A stretch of DNA of 64,000 nucleotides from CADEEN01 sp963740395 (GTDB lineage: Bacteria; Pseudomonadota; Gammaproteobacteria; Burkholderiales; Burkholderiaceae_C). Under the pieces are notes generated by a model that had not been told where the DNA came from, made no database searches, and saw only the letters and a program-made list of their open reading frames with translations. The DNA lies in the NCBI GenBank assembly GCA_963740395.1, contig CAVUEP010000020.1:1-64000 (forward strand), read 5' to 3'. A program made the position numbers and the translations under genes. Shown piece after piece: positions 8,252 to 21,131 of the stretch; position 1 is the first letter of the stretch; each line of letters begins with the position of its first letter.

Positions 8252-9909
8252 TTGTCTCTTCCAGTTCCCGCGCCGCTGGCCTGTGCGTCGCCCGGCATCG
8301 AAAGTCGCCGCACGGCGGAAACGAAGCGCTGCAAAGTCGGCGATTGCGCGCCCGGTAGCAGGCGAATATCGAGCAACTGGAACCTGCCGCGGGTGGCAAA
8401 GGCCTTGTCCAATGCGGCACGCAACTGCGCACGCGTCTCTACCCGATATCCGTCGCCACCCATGCCCGCGGCCATCGAGGCGAAGTCCCATTGGCCGAGC
8501 TCGTTGAAACGCTGCCCCGGTTCGAATGCGCGCAGCATTTCCCATCCGGCGTTGTTGAACAACAGCACGATCGGGTCCAGACCCAGGCGCGCGGCGTTGC
8601 CGAGCTCCCAGCCGGTCATCTGGAAGGCACCATCGCCGACCAGCACCAGCGCGCGGCTGCCGGTGGCCGCCTGCAGACCCAGTCCAGCCGGCACGCCGTA
8701 GCCCATGGTGGCGTAGTAGCCCGGCGCGATCAGTGCCGTGGGCACGATGTCCATCGCGGCGAACAGACAGTCGCCGACATCGCAGGCCAGCGGCATCGCA
8801 CCGTGAGCACGCATCAGGTCGTTGACCGCCGCGGCGATGTCGCCCGGCACCACGGCGCCGTCGTCGGCGATCAGCGGCGCGGTCGGCAAGGACAGGCGCG
8901 GCGCAAACTCCTCGCTGGCGCGCGCCGGCAAGCGTTCGAGCAATGCGTCGACCAGGGCCGCCAAGGCCACGTCCGGGTAGACATGGTGGCCCATCGTCAC
9001 GCGGTCGTCGAGTGCCTGGATGGCGTGGCGCAGATCGATGCGCCTGGCGGAGACGGCGAAGTTGGTGTCGGACAGGATCACACCCAGCAGCAGCAGCGCG
9101 TCCGAGGCTTCAACCTCGGCGCTGATCGACGGGTCGCCGGCCAGCCCCAGGTAGGTGCCCCGCAGGGCATCGGCCTGCGTCAGCAGGCCGCGGCCCATGA
9201 AGCTCGTGACCACCGGAATGTCGAGCCGGCGCGCCAGTTCGGCCACCCGGGCTTCCAGACCATAACGACGCACTTCGACGCCGACCATCAGTACCGGTCG
9301 GTACGCCGCACGCAGACGCAGTAGCAATTCGTCTGCGGCCGCCGCCACCACGTCGGGGTCCGGTGTCGGCCACTCGGTCAGCGGCACCACGGCGCAGGCC
9401 ACGCCGGGCATGTCGCGCGGAATCTCCAGGTACACCGGCCGCGACGCGCGCAGCGCGCGGTCGAGCACGCGCGCGATCTGTTGCGGCGCGGTCTGTGCAT
9501 CGTCGAGGCGAGCCTGGTCAACCGTCAGCTCGCGCATCAGCCGCCACTGCGAATCCAGCGTCTTTACCTGGTGGTGCAGCAGGTAGCCGCTGGCCGCTTC
9601 GTGCGCCGCGGGAGCGCCCGACAGCACCACCAGCGGCACGCGCTCGGCATAGGCTCCGGCCACCGCATTGACGAGGTTGAGTGCACCGGCGCCATACGTC
9701 ACCGCCGCCACACCCAGGCCGCCGCGCGCACGCGAGGCCGCGTCCGCGGCGAAACCCACCGCGGGTTCGTGCGACAGGGTCAGCAGCGGCAGCACGCCGC
9801 TGCGCTCGATCTCGCGGAACAACGGCAGGGCAAAGTCGCCCGGAATGCCGAAGACCTCGGTGGCGCCGCGCCGTTTCAAGGCGTGCAGCAGTTGTTCAGC
9901 CAGGTTCAT
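8248..9909 (-). CDS. ppdC: phenylpyruvate/indolepyruvate decarboxylase (TPP enzyme)
   Basis: Full-length TPP-dependent decarboxylase, about 553 residues, closely resembling the Azospirillum phenylpyruvate decarboxylase (often called IpdC) from end to end. Early motif ATEVFGIPGDFALPLFREIE and catalytic-Glu region LSHEPAVGFAADAASRA; the TPP-binding block is VLVGDGAFQMTGWELGNAARLG followed by LFNNAGWEMLRAF. It removes CO2 from aromatic 2-oxoacids to give the aldehyde. It could feed phenylalanine carbon via phenylacetaldehyde and phenylacetate into the benzoyl-CoA pathway encoded next door, or make auxin-like indole products. The MNLAEQ start overlaps the ubiT stop (ATGA), tying it to oxygen-independent quinone synthesis. 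Confidence 0.85.
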   Translation of the reverse strand: MNLAEQLLHALKRRGATEVFGIPGDFALPLFREIERSGVLPLLTLSHEPAVGFAADAASRARGGLGVAAVTYGAGALNLVNAVAGAYAERVPLVVLSGAPAAHEAASGYLLHHQVKTLDSQWRLMRELTVDQARLDDAQTAPQQIARVLDRALRASRPVYLEIPRDMPGVACAVVPLTEWPTPDPDVVAAAADELLLRLRAAYRPVLMVGVEVRRYGLEARVAELARRLDIPVVTSFMGRGLLTQADALRGTYLGLAGDPSISAEVEASDALLLLGVILSDTNFAVSARRIDLRHAIQALDDRVTMGHHVYPDVALAALVDALLERLPARASEEFAPRLSLPTAPLIADDGAVVPGDIAAAVNDLMRAHGAMPLACDVGDCLFAAMDIVPTALIAPGYYATMGYGVPAGLGLQAATGSRALVLVGDGAFQMTGWELGNAARLGLDPIVLLFNNAGWEMLRAFEPGQRFNELGQWDFASMAAGMGGDGYRVETRAQLRAALDKAFATRGRFQLLDIRLLPGAQSPTLQRFVSAVRRLSMPGDAQASGAGTGRDK

Positions 9910-10361
9910 GATCGTGCCGCCGGCCCGCGCCACAGCGGCCCGATCGCATCCAGCGTGTTCTTCAGCACCAGCCCCATCTCGGTATCGCCTTCCATCACCA
10001 ACGCGCGCTCGAAGAAAAGCCGGTCGGCATCGTCCTCGCCGCGCAGCAGCCGCCCGTAGCTGGCCGCCGGCGCCACGATGCGCAGCACGGTCGGGCTGTC
10101 GGCCGGCGCCACGCGAAAGCCGTCGGCGCCGAGTTGCAGGCGCACGCGCAGGCCCAGGTCACTGACCTGCACTTCCACCGTGCGGTGCGAGAGCTCGCGG
10201 CGGGCATCCGCGGGCAGCCGACGCAGCAACACCGCATCGAGCACGCGGGCCAACACGAACGACGGCGGCTGCACCGGCAGCCGTTGCACCACGGCGCGCA
10301 AACGCTGCGCCGCAGCTGTCAGCCAGGGTGCGCCCAACAGCGGCTCGGGCGGGCGGATCAC
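9906..10361 (-). CDS. ubiT: UbiT, SCP2-domain protein of O2-independent ubiquinone synthesis
   Basis: About 151-residue SCP2 sterol-carrier-fold protein, the accessory lipid-binding factor of the UbiU-UbiV-UbiT route to ubiquinone. The domain runs from PPSFVLARVLDAVLLRRL through VEVQVSDLGLRVRLQLGADG to LFFERALVMEGDTEMGLVLKNTLDAI, the last being a distinctive UbiT tail. The GTG at 10361 overlaps the ubiV stop (GTGA); a longer ATG start at 10424 would overlap ubiV by 67 bases and is less likely. Its order after ubiU and ubiV supports the assignment. Confidence 0.87.
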   Translation of the reverse strand: MIRPPEPLLGAPWLTAAAQRLRAVVQRLPVQPPSFVLARVLDAVLLRRLPADARRELSHRTVEVQVSDLGLRVRLQLGADGFRVAPADSPTVLRIVAPAASYGRLLRGEDDADRLFFERALVMEGDTEMGLVLKNTLDAIGPLWRGPAARS

Positions 10362-11299
10362 GCGCCGACCCAGTCGAGCCCGGCACGACGATGCGCGAAG
10401 CCATTGCTCAAGCCGCCGATCCAACCCACGGCCTCGATCTCGCGCAGAACGTCAGTACCACTCGCACCTTGATTCAGCACGCGCTCGAAGCAGTCGACCA
10501 CGGTAGTGAAAGCACGCGGGGTCGGCGACAAGCGCAGCCGCGTGACCCCGGCGGCGCGCAAGGCGTCGCCTTGTTCTATCAGGCACTGGTGGCTCGCCGA
10601 CTGCGTCTGCGTGCCGTTGAGCACCAGGAACGGCTTGCCCTCGCTGCTCGACAGCAGCAAGCCGTCGGCGTCACCGAGGCAGCGGAATTCGCAGTCATCC
10701 TTGTTCAGATGGTGATGCCGGGCGGTGAAGCAGCGCGCCGAAAACGCCAGCGGCATGCGGCCGAAGGCGAACACCTCGGTCGCGATCGGCGTGCCATCCA
10801 GCGCGTGCACCCGATCGCCAGGCGGGTTGACGCGCGCCACGGCATCGAGCGACAACTCCAGTGGCGCGACCCAGCGCTGCGCCCCCAGCGCGGCATGTTC
10901 GTGCAGCGCCGGCCGGTTGTAGATGTTGATGTGCGGCCCAAGCACGAACGGCACCGCCCCCGCCAACAATCGCAGCGCCGCAGCGTCGCCCGCTTCGACC
11001 ATGAAGTCGTAGTGCTCGGCCTGGCGGCGCAACAGGCGCAGGTCGGATTCCGACTCGATCAGCGTCTGGCTCACCAGCACGACTTCCTTGCCGGTGCTGC
11101 GCAGGTCCTGCCCCAATGCCAGCCAGTCGTCGAGTTTGAGCTCACGCCGGCGCGAGCACACCGCCTCGCCCAGCACCACGGTGTCGGCGGCCGACTCGGC
11201 GACATCGGCATAGAAGTTCATCACGGCCTGACGCGACCAGTGGTACAGCAGCGGCCCAATGCTCAGGGACAGGCGCTCAGGATGCGGGACTGCAGACAT
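10358..11299 (-). CDS. ubiV: UbiV, O2-independent ubiquinone hydroxylation protein (U32 family)
   Basis: Peptidase-U32-family protein of about 313 residues that pairs with UbiU to hydroxylate ubiquinone precursors without oxygen, holding a 4Fe-4S cluster. U32-type features: VVLGEAVCSRRRELKLDDW near the N terminus, AFGRMPLAFSARCFTARHH and KDDCEFRCLGDADG, which supply the cysteine set. The ATG at 11299 lies 11 bases after the ubiU stop, and the stop overlaps ubiT. No frame breaks. Marks an organism that respires in anoxia with ubiquinone. Confidence 0.9.
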   Translation of the reverse strand: MSAVPHPERLSLSIGPLLYHWSRQAVMNFYADVAESAADTVVLGEAVCSRRRELKLDDWLALGQDLRSTGKEVVLVSQTLIESESDLRLLRRQAEHYDFMVEAGDAAALRLLAGAVPFVLGPHINIYNRPALHEHAALGAQRWVAPLELSLDAVARVNPPGDRVHALDGTPIATEVFAFGRMPLAFSARCFTARHHHLNKDDCEFRCLGDADGLLLSSSEGKPFLVLNGTQTQSASHQCLIEQGDALRAAGVTRLRLSPTPRAFTTVVDCFERVLNQGASGTDVLREIEAVGWIGGLSNGFAHRRAGLDWVGA

Positions 11300-11310
11300 G
11301 ACGGATGCGC

Positions 11311-12324
11311 TCAGCGCCACGGCCGGTTGTAGGCACCGAGCGTCTGCTGCTGCCCCTCGGCGTAGCGGCCCAGCGTGGCGACCCAGTCGGGTTGGACGCT
11401 GAAGCGCGCCGTCGGCGTGCGGGCCGCATCGATGGCCGCGCGCCAGACCCGCGTCACCTGCTCGACATACGAGGCGCTGCGCTGCCGGCCTTCGATCTTT
11501 ATCGCCTTGACGCCGAGCTCGATGAGCTCGGGCAGGATCGCCAGCGTGTTCAGGCTGGTCGGCTCCTCGATCGCGTAGTCGCGCGTGCCCTGCACGTCGA
11601 AGCGTCCCTTGCACAGCGTCGGGTACCCGCGCGCTTCCTGCGGCCCGTAGCGATCGATCAGCACGCCGTTGAGCCGTGCCTCGACGCCGTCGGCGGTGTC
11701 GTGCCAGCGCACGGCCGAGGGCGGTGAACAGACGCCCGCCGTGTTCGGTGACTGGCCCGTGACATAGGACGACAGCGCACAGCGCCCCTCGACCATCACG
11801 CACAGGCTGCCGAAGCCGAACACCTCGATGTCGACCGAGGTGTGGCGGATCGTGTGCCCTACCTGCGACAGCGTCAGCACGCGCGGCAGCACCGCGCGCT
11901 GGATGTCGTAGCGCTCGCGGTAGAACTCGATCGCCTCGTAGCTGGTGGCCGACGCCTGCACCGACAGGTGCAGCCGCAATCCGGGCTGGTGGTCGCGGCA
12001 ATAGGCCATCACGGCCGTGTCGGCGACGATCAGGGCGTCGGCGCCCATGTCGGCCGCACAGTCGACCGCGCGGTACCACGGGCCGAGGTCGCGCGCATCG
12101 GCAAAGGTGTTCAGCGCCATCAGCACCTGGCGGCCACGCCGGTGGGCGTAGGCCACGCCCTCGCGCGCCTGCTCGAGACTGAAATTGAGGCCACCGAAGT
12201 TGCGCGCGTTGGTGGCGTCCTTCAGGCCCATGTAGACCGCGTCGGCGCCCGCGTCCACGGCCAGTTCGAGGGCACGCAGCGAGCCGGCCGGGCAGACCAG
12301 GTGCGGTGCGTCGACAGAGTTCAT
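11311..12324 (-). CDS. ubiU: UbiU, O2-independent ubiquinone hydroxylation protein (U32 family)
   Basis: U32-family partner of UbiV, about 337 residues. N-terminal VCPAGSLRALELAVDAGADAVYMGLKD is diagnostic. The cysteine cluster for the Fe-S centre is seen in FGSLCVMVEGRCALSSY, NTAGVCSPP and LCKGRFDV. The start is taken at MNSVDAPHL (12324) from alignment with the family start; upstream ATGs at 12351 and 12366 are possible because no clear ribosome site precedes 12324. First gene of the ubiUVT-ppdC-trhA operon, divergent from mutS across 186 bases. Confidence 0.91.
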   Translation of the reverse strand: MNSVDAPHLVCPAGSLRALELAVDAGADAVYMGLKDATNARNFGGLNFSLEQAREGVAYAHRRGRQVLMALNTFADARDLGPWYRAVDCAADMGADALIVADTAVMAYCRDHQPGLRLHLSVQASATSYEAIEFYRERYDIQRAVLPRVLTLSQVGHTIRHTSVDIEVFGFGSLCVMVEGRCALSSYVTGQSPNTAGVCSPPSAVRWHDTADGVEARLNGVLIDRYGPQEARGYPTLCKGRFDVQGTRDYAIEEPTSLNTLAILPELIELGVKAIKIEGRQRSASYVEQVTRVWRAAIDAARTPTARFSVQPDWVATLGRYAEGQQQTLGAYNRPWR

Positions 12325-12510
12325 GGCAATGGGAGGAAAACGACCGCGCATCCTAGGGTGCGACACCCGTCGCCGCCTTATGGCAGGTCAAGGATCGGCG
12401 CCGGGCTCGCCTCGGATAAAGTGCCCCCGGGCCGACAGTGTGATGTCGGCATATGTCGCTTCCCGGCCCCGGCCCCGCGCGATGGCGCCTTTGAGAACTT
12501 GGAAGAACCG

Positions 12511-15123
12511 TTGATCGACAACCCCCGGGCCGCCAACGCCGCCTCGCGCCAGGATTCGACCGGCCACACGCCGGTCATGGCGCAGTACCTGCGACTGAAG
12601 GCCGAGCACCCGGAGTCGCTGCTCTTTTTTCGCATGGGCGACTTCTACGAAGTCTTCTATGACGACGCACGCACGGCCAACCACCTGCTGGACATCACGC
12701 TGACCTCGCGTGGCGCCTCCGCCGGCGAGCCGGTCGTGATGGCCGGCGTGCCGGTGCATGCGCTCGAGGCGTATCTGGCCAAGCTGGTCAAGTTCGGTGA
12801 GTCGGTGGCGATTGCCGAGCAGGTCGGCGATGTGGCCACCGCCAAGGGCCCGGTCGAGCGCAAGGTGGTGCGCGTGGTCACGCCGGGCACGATCACCGAC
12901 AACGAGTTGCTGGCCACGGGGCAGGATGCCCTGCTGCTGTCGATAACCCGCGACCGCGCCAGCTTCGGCCTGGCCTGGCTCGGCCTGGCCAGCGGTCGCC
13001 TGGGCCTGACCGAGTGCAGCGAACGCGAGTTGCCCGCCTGGCTGGCGCGCCTGGACGCCGCCGAACTGCTCTGCGCCGACCGCGAGGCCCTGCCCGCTGG
13101 CGTGGCCGCCAGCGGCCTGGCCATCACGCAGCGTCCGGCCTGGCAGTTCGACGCCGCCCTGGGCGCACGCAAGCTCTGCGCGCAGTTGCAGGTCGCGAGC
13201 TTGGCCGGATTCAATGCGCAGGACGTGCCGCTGGCGCATGCCGCGGCGGGCGCGCTGCTCTCGTTTGCCGAGCACACGCAGAGCCAGGCGCTGTCGCACA
13301 TTCGCACGCTGACTGTGGAGCGCGCCAGCGATTTGCTGGACTTGCCGCCGGCGACGCACCGCAACCTCGAACTGACGCAGACCCTGCGCGGCGAGGCCAG
13401 CCCGACGCTGCTGTCGCTGCTCGACACCTGCCGCACCGGCATGGGCAGCCGCGCGCTGCGCCACTGGCTGACGCATCCGCAGCGCGCGCGCGAGCAGGCC
13501 GGCGCGCGCCATGCGGCCATCGCCGAGTTGATTGCGCAGGGTTTTGCGCCACTGCGCGAGGCGCTGCGGGCGGTCAGCGACGTCGAGCGCATCGTCTCGC
13601 GCATCGCGCTGAGGCAAGTACGGCCCCGCGAGCTCGCCGGGCTGCGCCATTCGCTGCAGGCGCTGCCCGCACTGCGCGCGACGGCTGCCACGGGCTCGGC
13701 GCTGCTGTGCGAGTTGCACGCGGCCCTGCAGCCTGACCCGGCGATCGCGGCCCTGCTCGCCTCGGCCATCGCCGACGAGCCCGCGGTGCTGCTGCGTGAC
13801 GGCGGCGTCATCGCCGGCGGCCACGACGCCGAGCTCGACGAGCTGCGCGCGATCACGCAGAACTGCGACGCCTTCCTGCTCGAGCTCGAGGCCCGCGAGC
13901 GCACCCGCACGGGAATACCGAACCTGCGCGTGCAGTTCAACAAGGTGCATGGCTTCTTCATCGAGGTCACGGCCTCGCACATCGACAAGGTGCCCGACGA
14001 CTACCAGCGCCGCCAGACGCTGAAGAACGCCGAGCGCTACATCACGCCCGAGCTGAAGGCCTTCGAGGACAAGGCGCTGGCCGCCGAAGAGCGTGCGCTG
14101 GCGCGCGAGAAGTGGCTCTACGAGCAACTCCTCGATGCGTTGCAGCCGCAGCTGGCCGCGCTGGGGGCGCTGGCGCGCGCGTTGGCCGCGCTGGACGCGC
14201 TGGCGGCACTGGCCGAACGCGCCGACACCCTGGGCTGGTGCCGGCCACAGTTCGTGTCGCACCCGTGCATCGACATCGAGGCCGGCCGCCACCCGGTGGT
14301 GCAGGCGCGCCTGGCCGAACTGGGCTCGGGCGACTTCATTGCCAATCATTGCCGGCTCGACGCCAAGACGCGCATGCTCGTCATCACCGGCCCGAACATG
14401 GGCGGCAAGAGCACCTTCATGCGCCAGGTCGCGCTGATCGTGCTGCTGGCCGCGATGGGCTCCTACGTGCCGGCAAGCGCCTGCCGCCTGGGCCCGGTCG
14501 ACGCCATCCACACCCGCATCGGCGCCGCCGACGACCTGGCCAATGCGCAGTCGACCTTCATGGTCGAGATGACCGAGGGCGCCGCGATCCTGCATGGCGC
14601 GACCGAGCAGTCGCTGGTGCTGATGGACGAGATCGGCCGCGGCACCTCGACCTTCGACGGCCTGGCCCTGGCCGGCGCCGTGGCCAGCCACCTGCACGAC
14701 CGCAACCGTTCGTTCACGCTGTTCGCCACCCATTACTTCGAGCTGACGAGCTTCCCCGAAAAGCACGCCGGCGCCATCAACATGCATGTCTCGGCGGTCG
14801 AGAGCGGCGGCCATGACATCGTCTTCCTGCACGAAGTGCAGCCGGGCCCGGCCAGCCGCAGCTACGGCGTGCAGGTGGCGCGCCTGGCCGGCATGCCCGC
14901 GGCCGTGGTGCGCCAGGCCCGCGGCGCGCTCGAAGCGATGGAGGCGCAGCAGCGCGACAGCACGTTGCAGGTCGACCTGTTCGCGGCGCCGCCGGTGCCG
15001 ACATCTGTCACACCATCGGCACTCGACGACGCGCTGACCGACCTGGACCCTGATAGCCTCTCGCCACGCGAAGCGCTCGACGCGCTGTACCGCCTCAAAC
15101 AACTTCGCAAGACCTCACCATGA
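12511..15123 (+). CDS. mutS: DNA mismatch repair protein MutS
   Basis: Mismatch recognition ATPase, about 870 residues, intact. N-terminal mismatch-binding motif FFRMGDFYEVFYDDA with the Phe-X-Glu wedge, a central clamp/lever, and C-terminal ABC ATPase with Walker A GPNMGGKST (about residue 630), the ABC-type stretch near DLANAQSTFMVEMTE, Walker B VLMDEIGRGTSTFDG and the His of FATHYFE. The start is taken as TTG 12511, preceded by GGAAGA, because the family begins about 20 residues before HTPVMAQYL; the only nearby in-frame ATG (12577) would cut into the conserved domain. The stop overlaps the next gene as ATGA. Confidence 0.95.
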   Translation: MIDNPRAANAASRQDSTGHTPVMAQYLRLKAEHPESLLFFRMGDFYEVFYDDARTANHLLDITLTSRGASAGEPVVMAGVPVHALEAYLAKLVKFGESVAIAEQVGDVATAKGPVERKVVRVVTPGTITDNELLATGQDALLLSITRDRASFGLAWLGLASGRLGLTECSERELPAWLARLDAAELLCADREALPAGVAASGLAITQRPAWQFDAALGARKLCAQLQVASLAGFNAQDVPLAHAAAGALLSFAEHTQSQALSHIRTLTVERASDLLDLPPATHRNLELTQTLRGEASPTLLSLLDTCRTGMGSRALRHWLTHPQRAREQAGARHAAIAELIAQGFAPLREALRAVSDVERIVSRIALRQVRPRELAGLRHSLQALPALRATAATGSALLCELHAALQPDPAIAALLASAIADEPAVLLRDGGVIAGGHDAELDELRAITQNCDAFLLELEARERTRTGIPNLRVQFNKVHGFFIEVTASHIDKVPDDYQRRQTLKNAERYITPELKAFEDKALAAEERALAREKWLYEQLLDALQPQLAALGALARALAALDALAALAERADTLGWCRPQFVSHPCIDIEAGRHPVVQARLAELGSGDFIANHCRLDAKTRMLVITGPNMGGKSTFMRQVALIVLLAAMGSYVPASACRLGPVDAIHTRIGAADDLANAQSTFMVEMTEGAAILHGATEQSLVLMDEIGRGTSTFDGLALAGAVASHLHDRNRSFTLFATHYFELTSFPEKHAGAINMHVSAVESGGHDIVFLHEVQPGPASRSYGVQVARLAGMPAAVVRQARGALEAMEAQQRDSTLQVDLFAAPPVPTSVTPSALDDALTDLDPDSLSPREALDALYRLKQLRKTSP

Positions 15124-15947
15124 CCTACTGCGTGGGCATCCGGCTGGACGCCGGCCTCGTGTTCCTGTCCGACTCGCGCACCAACGCGGGCCTGGACCAT
15201 ATCGCCAGCTTTCGCAAGATGATGATCTACGAGCGCCCGGGCGATCGCTTCATGGTGCTGCTCTCGGGCGGCAACCTGGGCATCGCGCAGTCGGTGCGAG
15301 AGATCCTGCAGGTCGAGAAGATCGACAGCACGGACGGCGGCGCGCCGATCACGATCTGGAACTGCACCAGCCTCTTCGATGCCGCGCGTGTGCTGGGCAG
15401 CGCGGTGCGCCGGGTCTACGGCCAGGACGGTGCGGCGCTGGAGAAGGCCGGCATCGACTTCAACGCCAACTTCATTCTCGGCGGCCAGATCGGCAGCGAG
15501 GCGATGCGCCTGTTCCTGGTCTATGCCCCCGGCAACTTCATCGAAGCCACGCGCGAGACGCCGTACTTCCAGATCGGCGAGAGCAAGTACGGCAAACCGA
15601 TCCTGGACCGCGTGATCACGCCGGGCACGCCACTTGGCGAGGCCGCCAAATGCGCCCTGGTGTCGATGGACTCGACGCTCAAGTCCAACCTCTCGGTGGG
15701 CCTGCCGCTGGACCTGCTGGTCTACAGGTCCGGCGCGCTGCAGAGCAACGACTTCGTCTGCATCGACGAGCACAACCCCTACTTCCACATGATCCGCAGC
15801 AGCTGGGGTCAGAAGCTGCGCCAGGTCTTCGAGTCGATCGACGATCCGCAATGGAACGGCGGCGAGACGAAGCACCCCCTGCGCACAGCCTCCGGCCACT
15901 TTCCGGCCATGAAGAAGGTCACGTCGCCCGACGAGAAGATCATCTGA
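15120..15947 (+). CDS. anbu: Anbu-type proteasome-like peptidase
   Basis: Ntn-hydrolase-fold protein of 275 residues of the bacterial proteasome-like group Anbu (COG3484). Thr2 directly after the initiator Met in MTYCVGIRLDAGLVFLSDSR is the expected nucleophile, and the SDSRTNAG and GGQIGSEAMRLFLVY blocks are typical; relatives assemble into ring or helical multimers. Anbu genes usually sit with ATP-grasp, alpha-E and transglutaminase genes; here it is instead coupled to mutS (ATGA) and to a hydrolase (TGATG). Function of the family is unresolved. Confidence 0.83.
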   Translation: MTYCVGIRLDAGLVFLSDSRTNAGLDHIASFRKMMIYERPGDRFMVLLSGGNLGIAQSVREILQVEKIDSTDGGAPITIWNCTSLFDAARVLGSAVRRVYGQDGAALEKAGIDFNANFILGGQIGSEAMRLFLVYAPGNFIEATRETPYFQIGESKYGKPILDRVITPGTPLGEAAKCALVSMDSTLKSNLSVGLPLDLLVYRSGALQSNDFVCIDEHNPYFHMIRSSWGQKLRQVFESIDDPQWNGGETKHPLRTASGHFPAMKKVTSPDEKII

Positions 15948-16776
15948 TGGCGTCGCGCCCGGGTGGCCGACGCGCCGCGGGCCACCTCGTCTTCTCGCAC
16001 GCCAACAGCTTCCCGGCGGGCGTCTACGAACTGCTGTTCGAGATCTGGCGCGAGCGCGGCTACCGGGTTCACGCGGTCGAGAAGTTCGGCCACGACCCGG
16101 CGCGGCCCGTGACCAGCAACTGGCCGCACCTGCGCGACGAGCTGATCGACTTCATCGACGCCGAAGTCGCCGGCCCGGCCTGGCTCGTGGGCCACTCGCT
16201 GGGCGGCATGCTCAGCGTACTGGCGGCCTGCAAGCGCCCGGACCTGGCACGTGGCATCGTGCTGCTGGACGCCCCGATCATTGCGGGCATGAGCGCGCAT
16301 GGTCTGCACGTGGCCAAGGCCACCGGCTTGCTGGCGCGCATGCCGCCGGGCCGCATCTCACAGGTCAGGCGGCACAGCTGGCCGTCGCGCGCGGCGGTGC
16401 GGGAGCATTTCGGCAAGCAAGAGCGCCTTCGCACGCTGGGATCCGCGCGTGCTCGAGGACTACGTCAAGAGCGGCTTCGTGCGCCGCGGCGGGCAGACCG
16501 TGCTGGCGTTCGACCGTGACGTCGAGACCCAGATCTACAACACGCTGCCGCACCACATGCCCAGCCTGCTGCGCCGCCACCCGCTGCAATGCCCGCTGGC
16601 CTACATCGGCGGCCTGCAGTCGGTCGAGACACGGCCGGTCGGCCTCGACGCCACGCGGCGCCTGACGGGCGAGCGCTTTGTCTGGACGACGGGCAGCGCA
16701 CCTGTTCCCGATGGAGCACCCCGAGCACACCGCGGCCGAAGTGCTGCGCCTGCTCGCGGCGATGGCGTGCGGTTGA
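15947..16776 (+). CDS. alpha/beta-hydrolase fold protein (frameshifted)
   Basis: About 275-residue alpha/beta hydrolase. VFSHANSFPAGVYELLF gives the oxyanion region, WLVGHSLGGMLSVLAA carries the nucleophile Ser (GHSLG), and HLFPMEHPEHTAAEVL near the end supplies the His. Frame breaks near 16403 (an extra G before ASKSAFARWDPRVLEDY) and 16700. Substrate unknown. The ATG overlaps the Anbu stop by one base; pyrG starts 86 bases after its stop. Confidence 0.75.
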
Positions 16777-16862
16777 CGCAAGCGACGCATATAGAATTGC
16801 GCTTTACCACCTCGGCATTCGTCAACGGCCCTGCCGCGGACCGCGGCGAAGTGTCCAGCGAC

Positions 16863-18527
<1,665 letters not shown>

Positions 18528-18624
18528 TCCGGCGCCGGGCCGCCCCAAGCTGGAGCGCACCCCAAGGGCTACTCGGTGGCCCGTGCCGGGCCATGGGGGC
18601 GGCGCGTAGCGCCTGGGGGCTGTC

Positions 18625-18627
<3 letters not shown>
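18528..18627 (+). repeat. dispersed GC-rich intergenic repeat, copy 1
   Basis: The pyrG-kdsA gap reads GGGCCGCCCCAAGC ... GGGGGCTGTCATG, ending on the kdsA start codon. A diverged copy in reverse orientation lies at 61321-61402. Both share GGGCCGC, CCCAAGC, C-run/G-run blocks and the GGGGCTGTCATG end. This resembles dispersed intergenic repeats I recall from Burkholderiales genomes; function unknown, possibly terminator-like. Confidence 0.5.
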
Positions 18628-19482
<855 letters not shown>

Positions 19483-19498
19483 TCGCGGAAGACACGCC

Positions 19499-19789
19499 AT
19501 GAGCGCATACATCATTGCCGACGTGACCATCACGAACGAGGCGCAGATGGTCAAGTACCGCGAGTGGAGTTCGCGCGCGATGCAGGAGTTCGGCGCCGAG
19601 GTGCTGGTACGCGGCGGCAATGCCGCGCCGCTCGAAGGCAGTTGGCAACCGCAGCGCGTCGTGGTGCTGAAGTTCAAGGACCGCGCCACCGCACAGGCCT
19701 ACTACGATTCCGCCACCTACACCCAGGCGCGCCAGGTGCGCGAAGGCGCCGGCCGCATCGACATGATCGTTGTCGACGGCGCGGACTGA
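19499..19789 (+). CDS. DUF1330 domain protein
   Basis: Intact 96-residue protein of the DUF1330 (dimeric alpha-beta barrel) family: starts MSAYIIADVTITNEAQM, has EVLVRGGNAAPLEG and VVVLKFKDRATAQAYYDS. Function unknown. Lies between kdsA and eno, 16 and 28 bases from its neighbours, an arrangement common in Burkholderiales. Confidence 0.88.
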   Translation: MSAYIIADVTITNEAQMVKYREWSSRAMQEFGAEVLVRGGNAAPLEGSWQPQRVVVLKFKDRATAQAYYDSATYTQARQVREGAGRIDMIVVDGAD

Positions 19790-19817
19790 TTTCGAACCTC
19801 CCCAGGAAAGACAAAGC

Positions 19818-21126
<1,309 letters not shown>

Positions 21127-21131
21127 GCACC

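Noticed and set aside
12375..12400. Possible FNR site upstream of ubiU (TTATGgcagGTCAA)
   Set aside because: Only one half-site is good (TTGAC on the minus strand); the other matches two of five bases. Too weak to call, although ubiUVT is often anoxically induced.
12388..15102. 904-codon open frame antisense to mutS
   Set aside because: Low-complexity Arg/Gln/His-rich translation mirroring mutS codons; mutS is intact and fully conserved.
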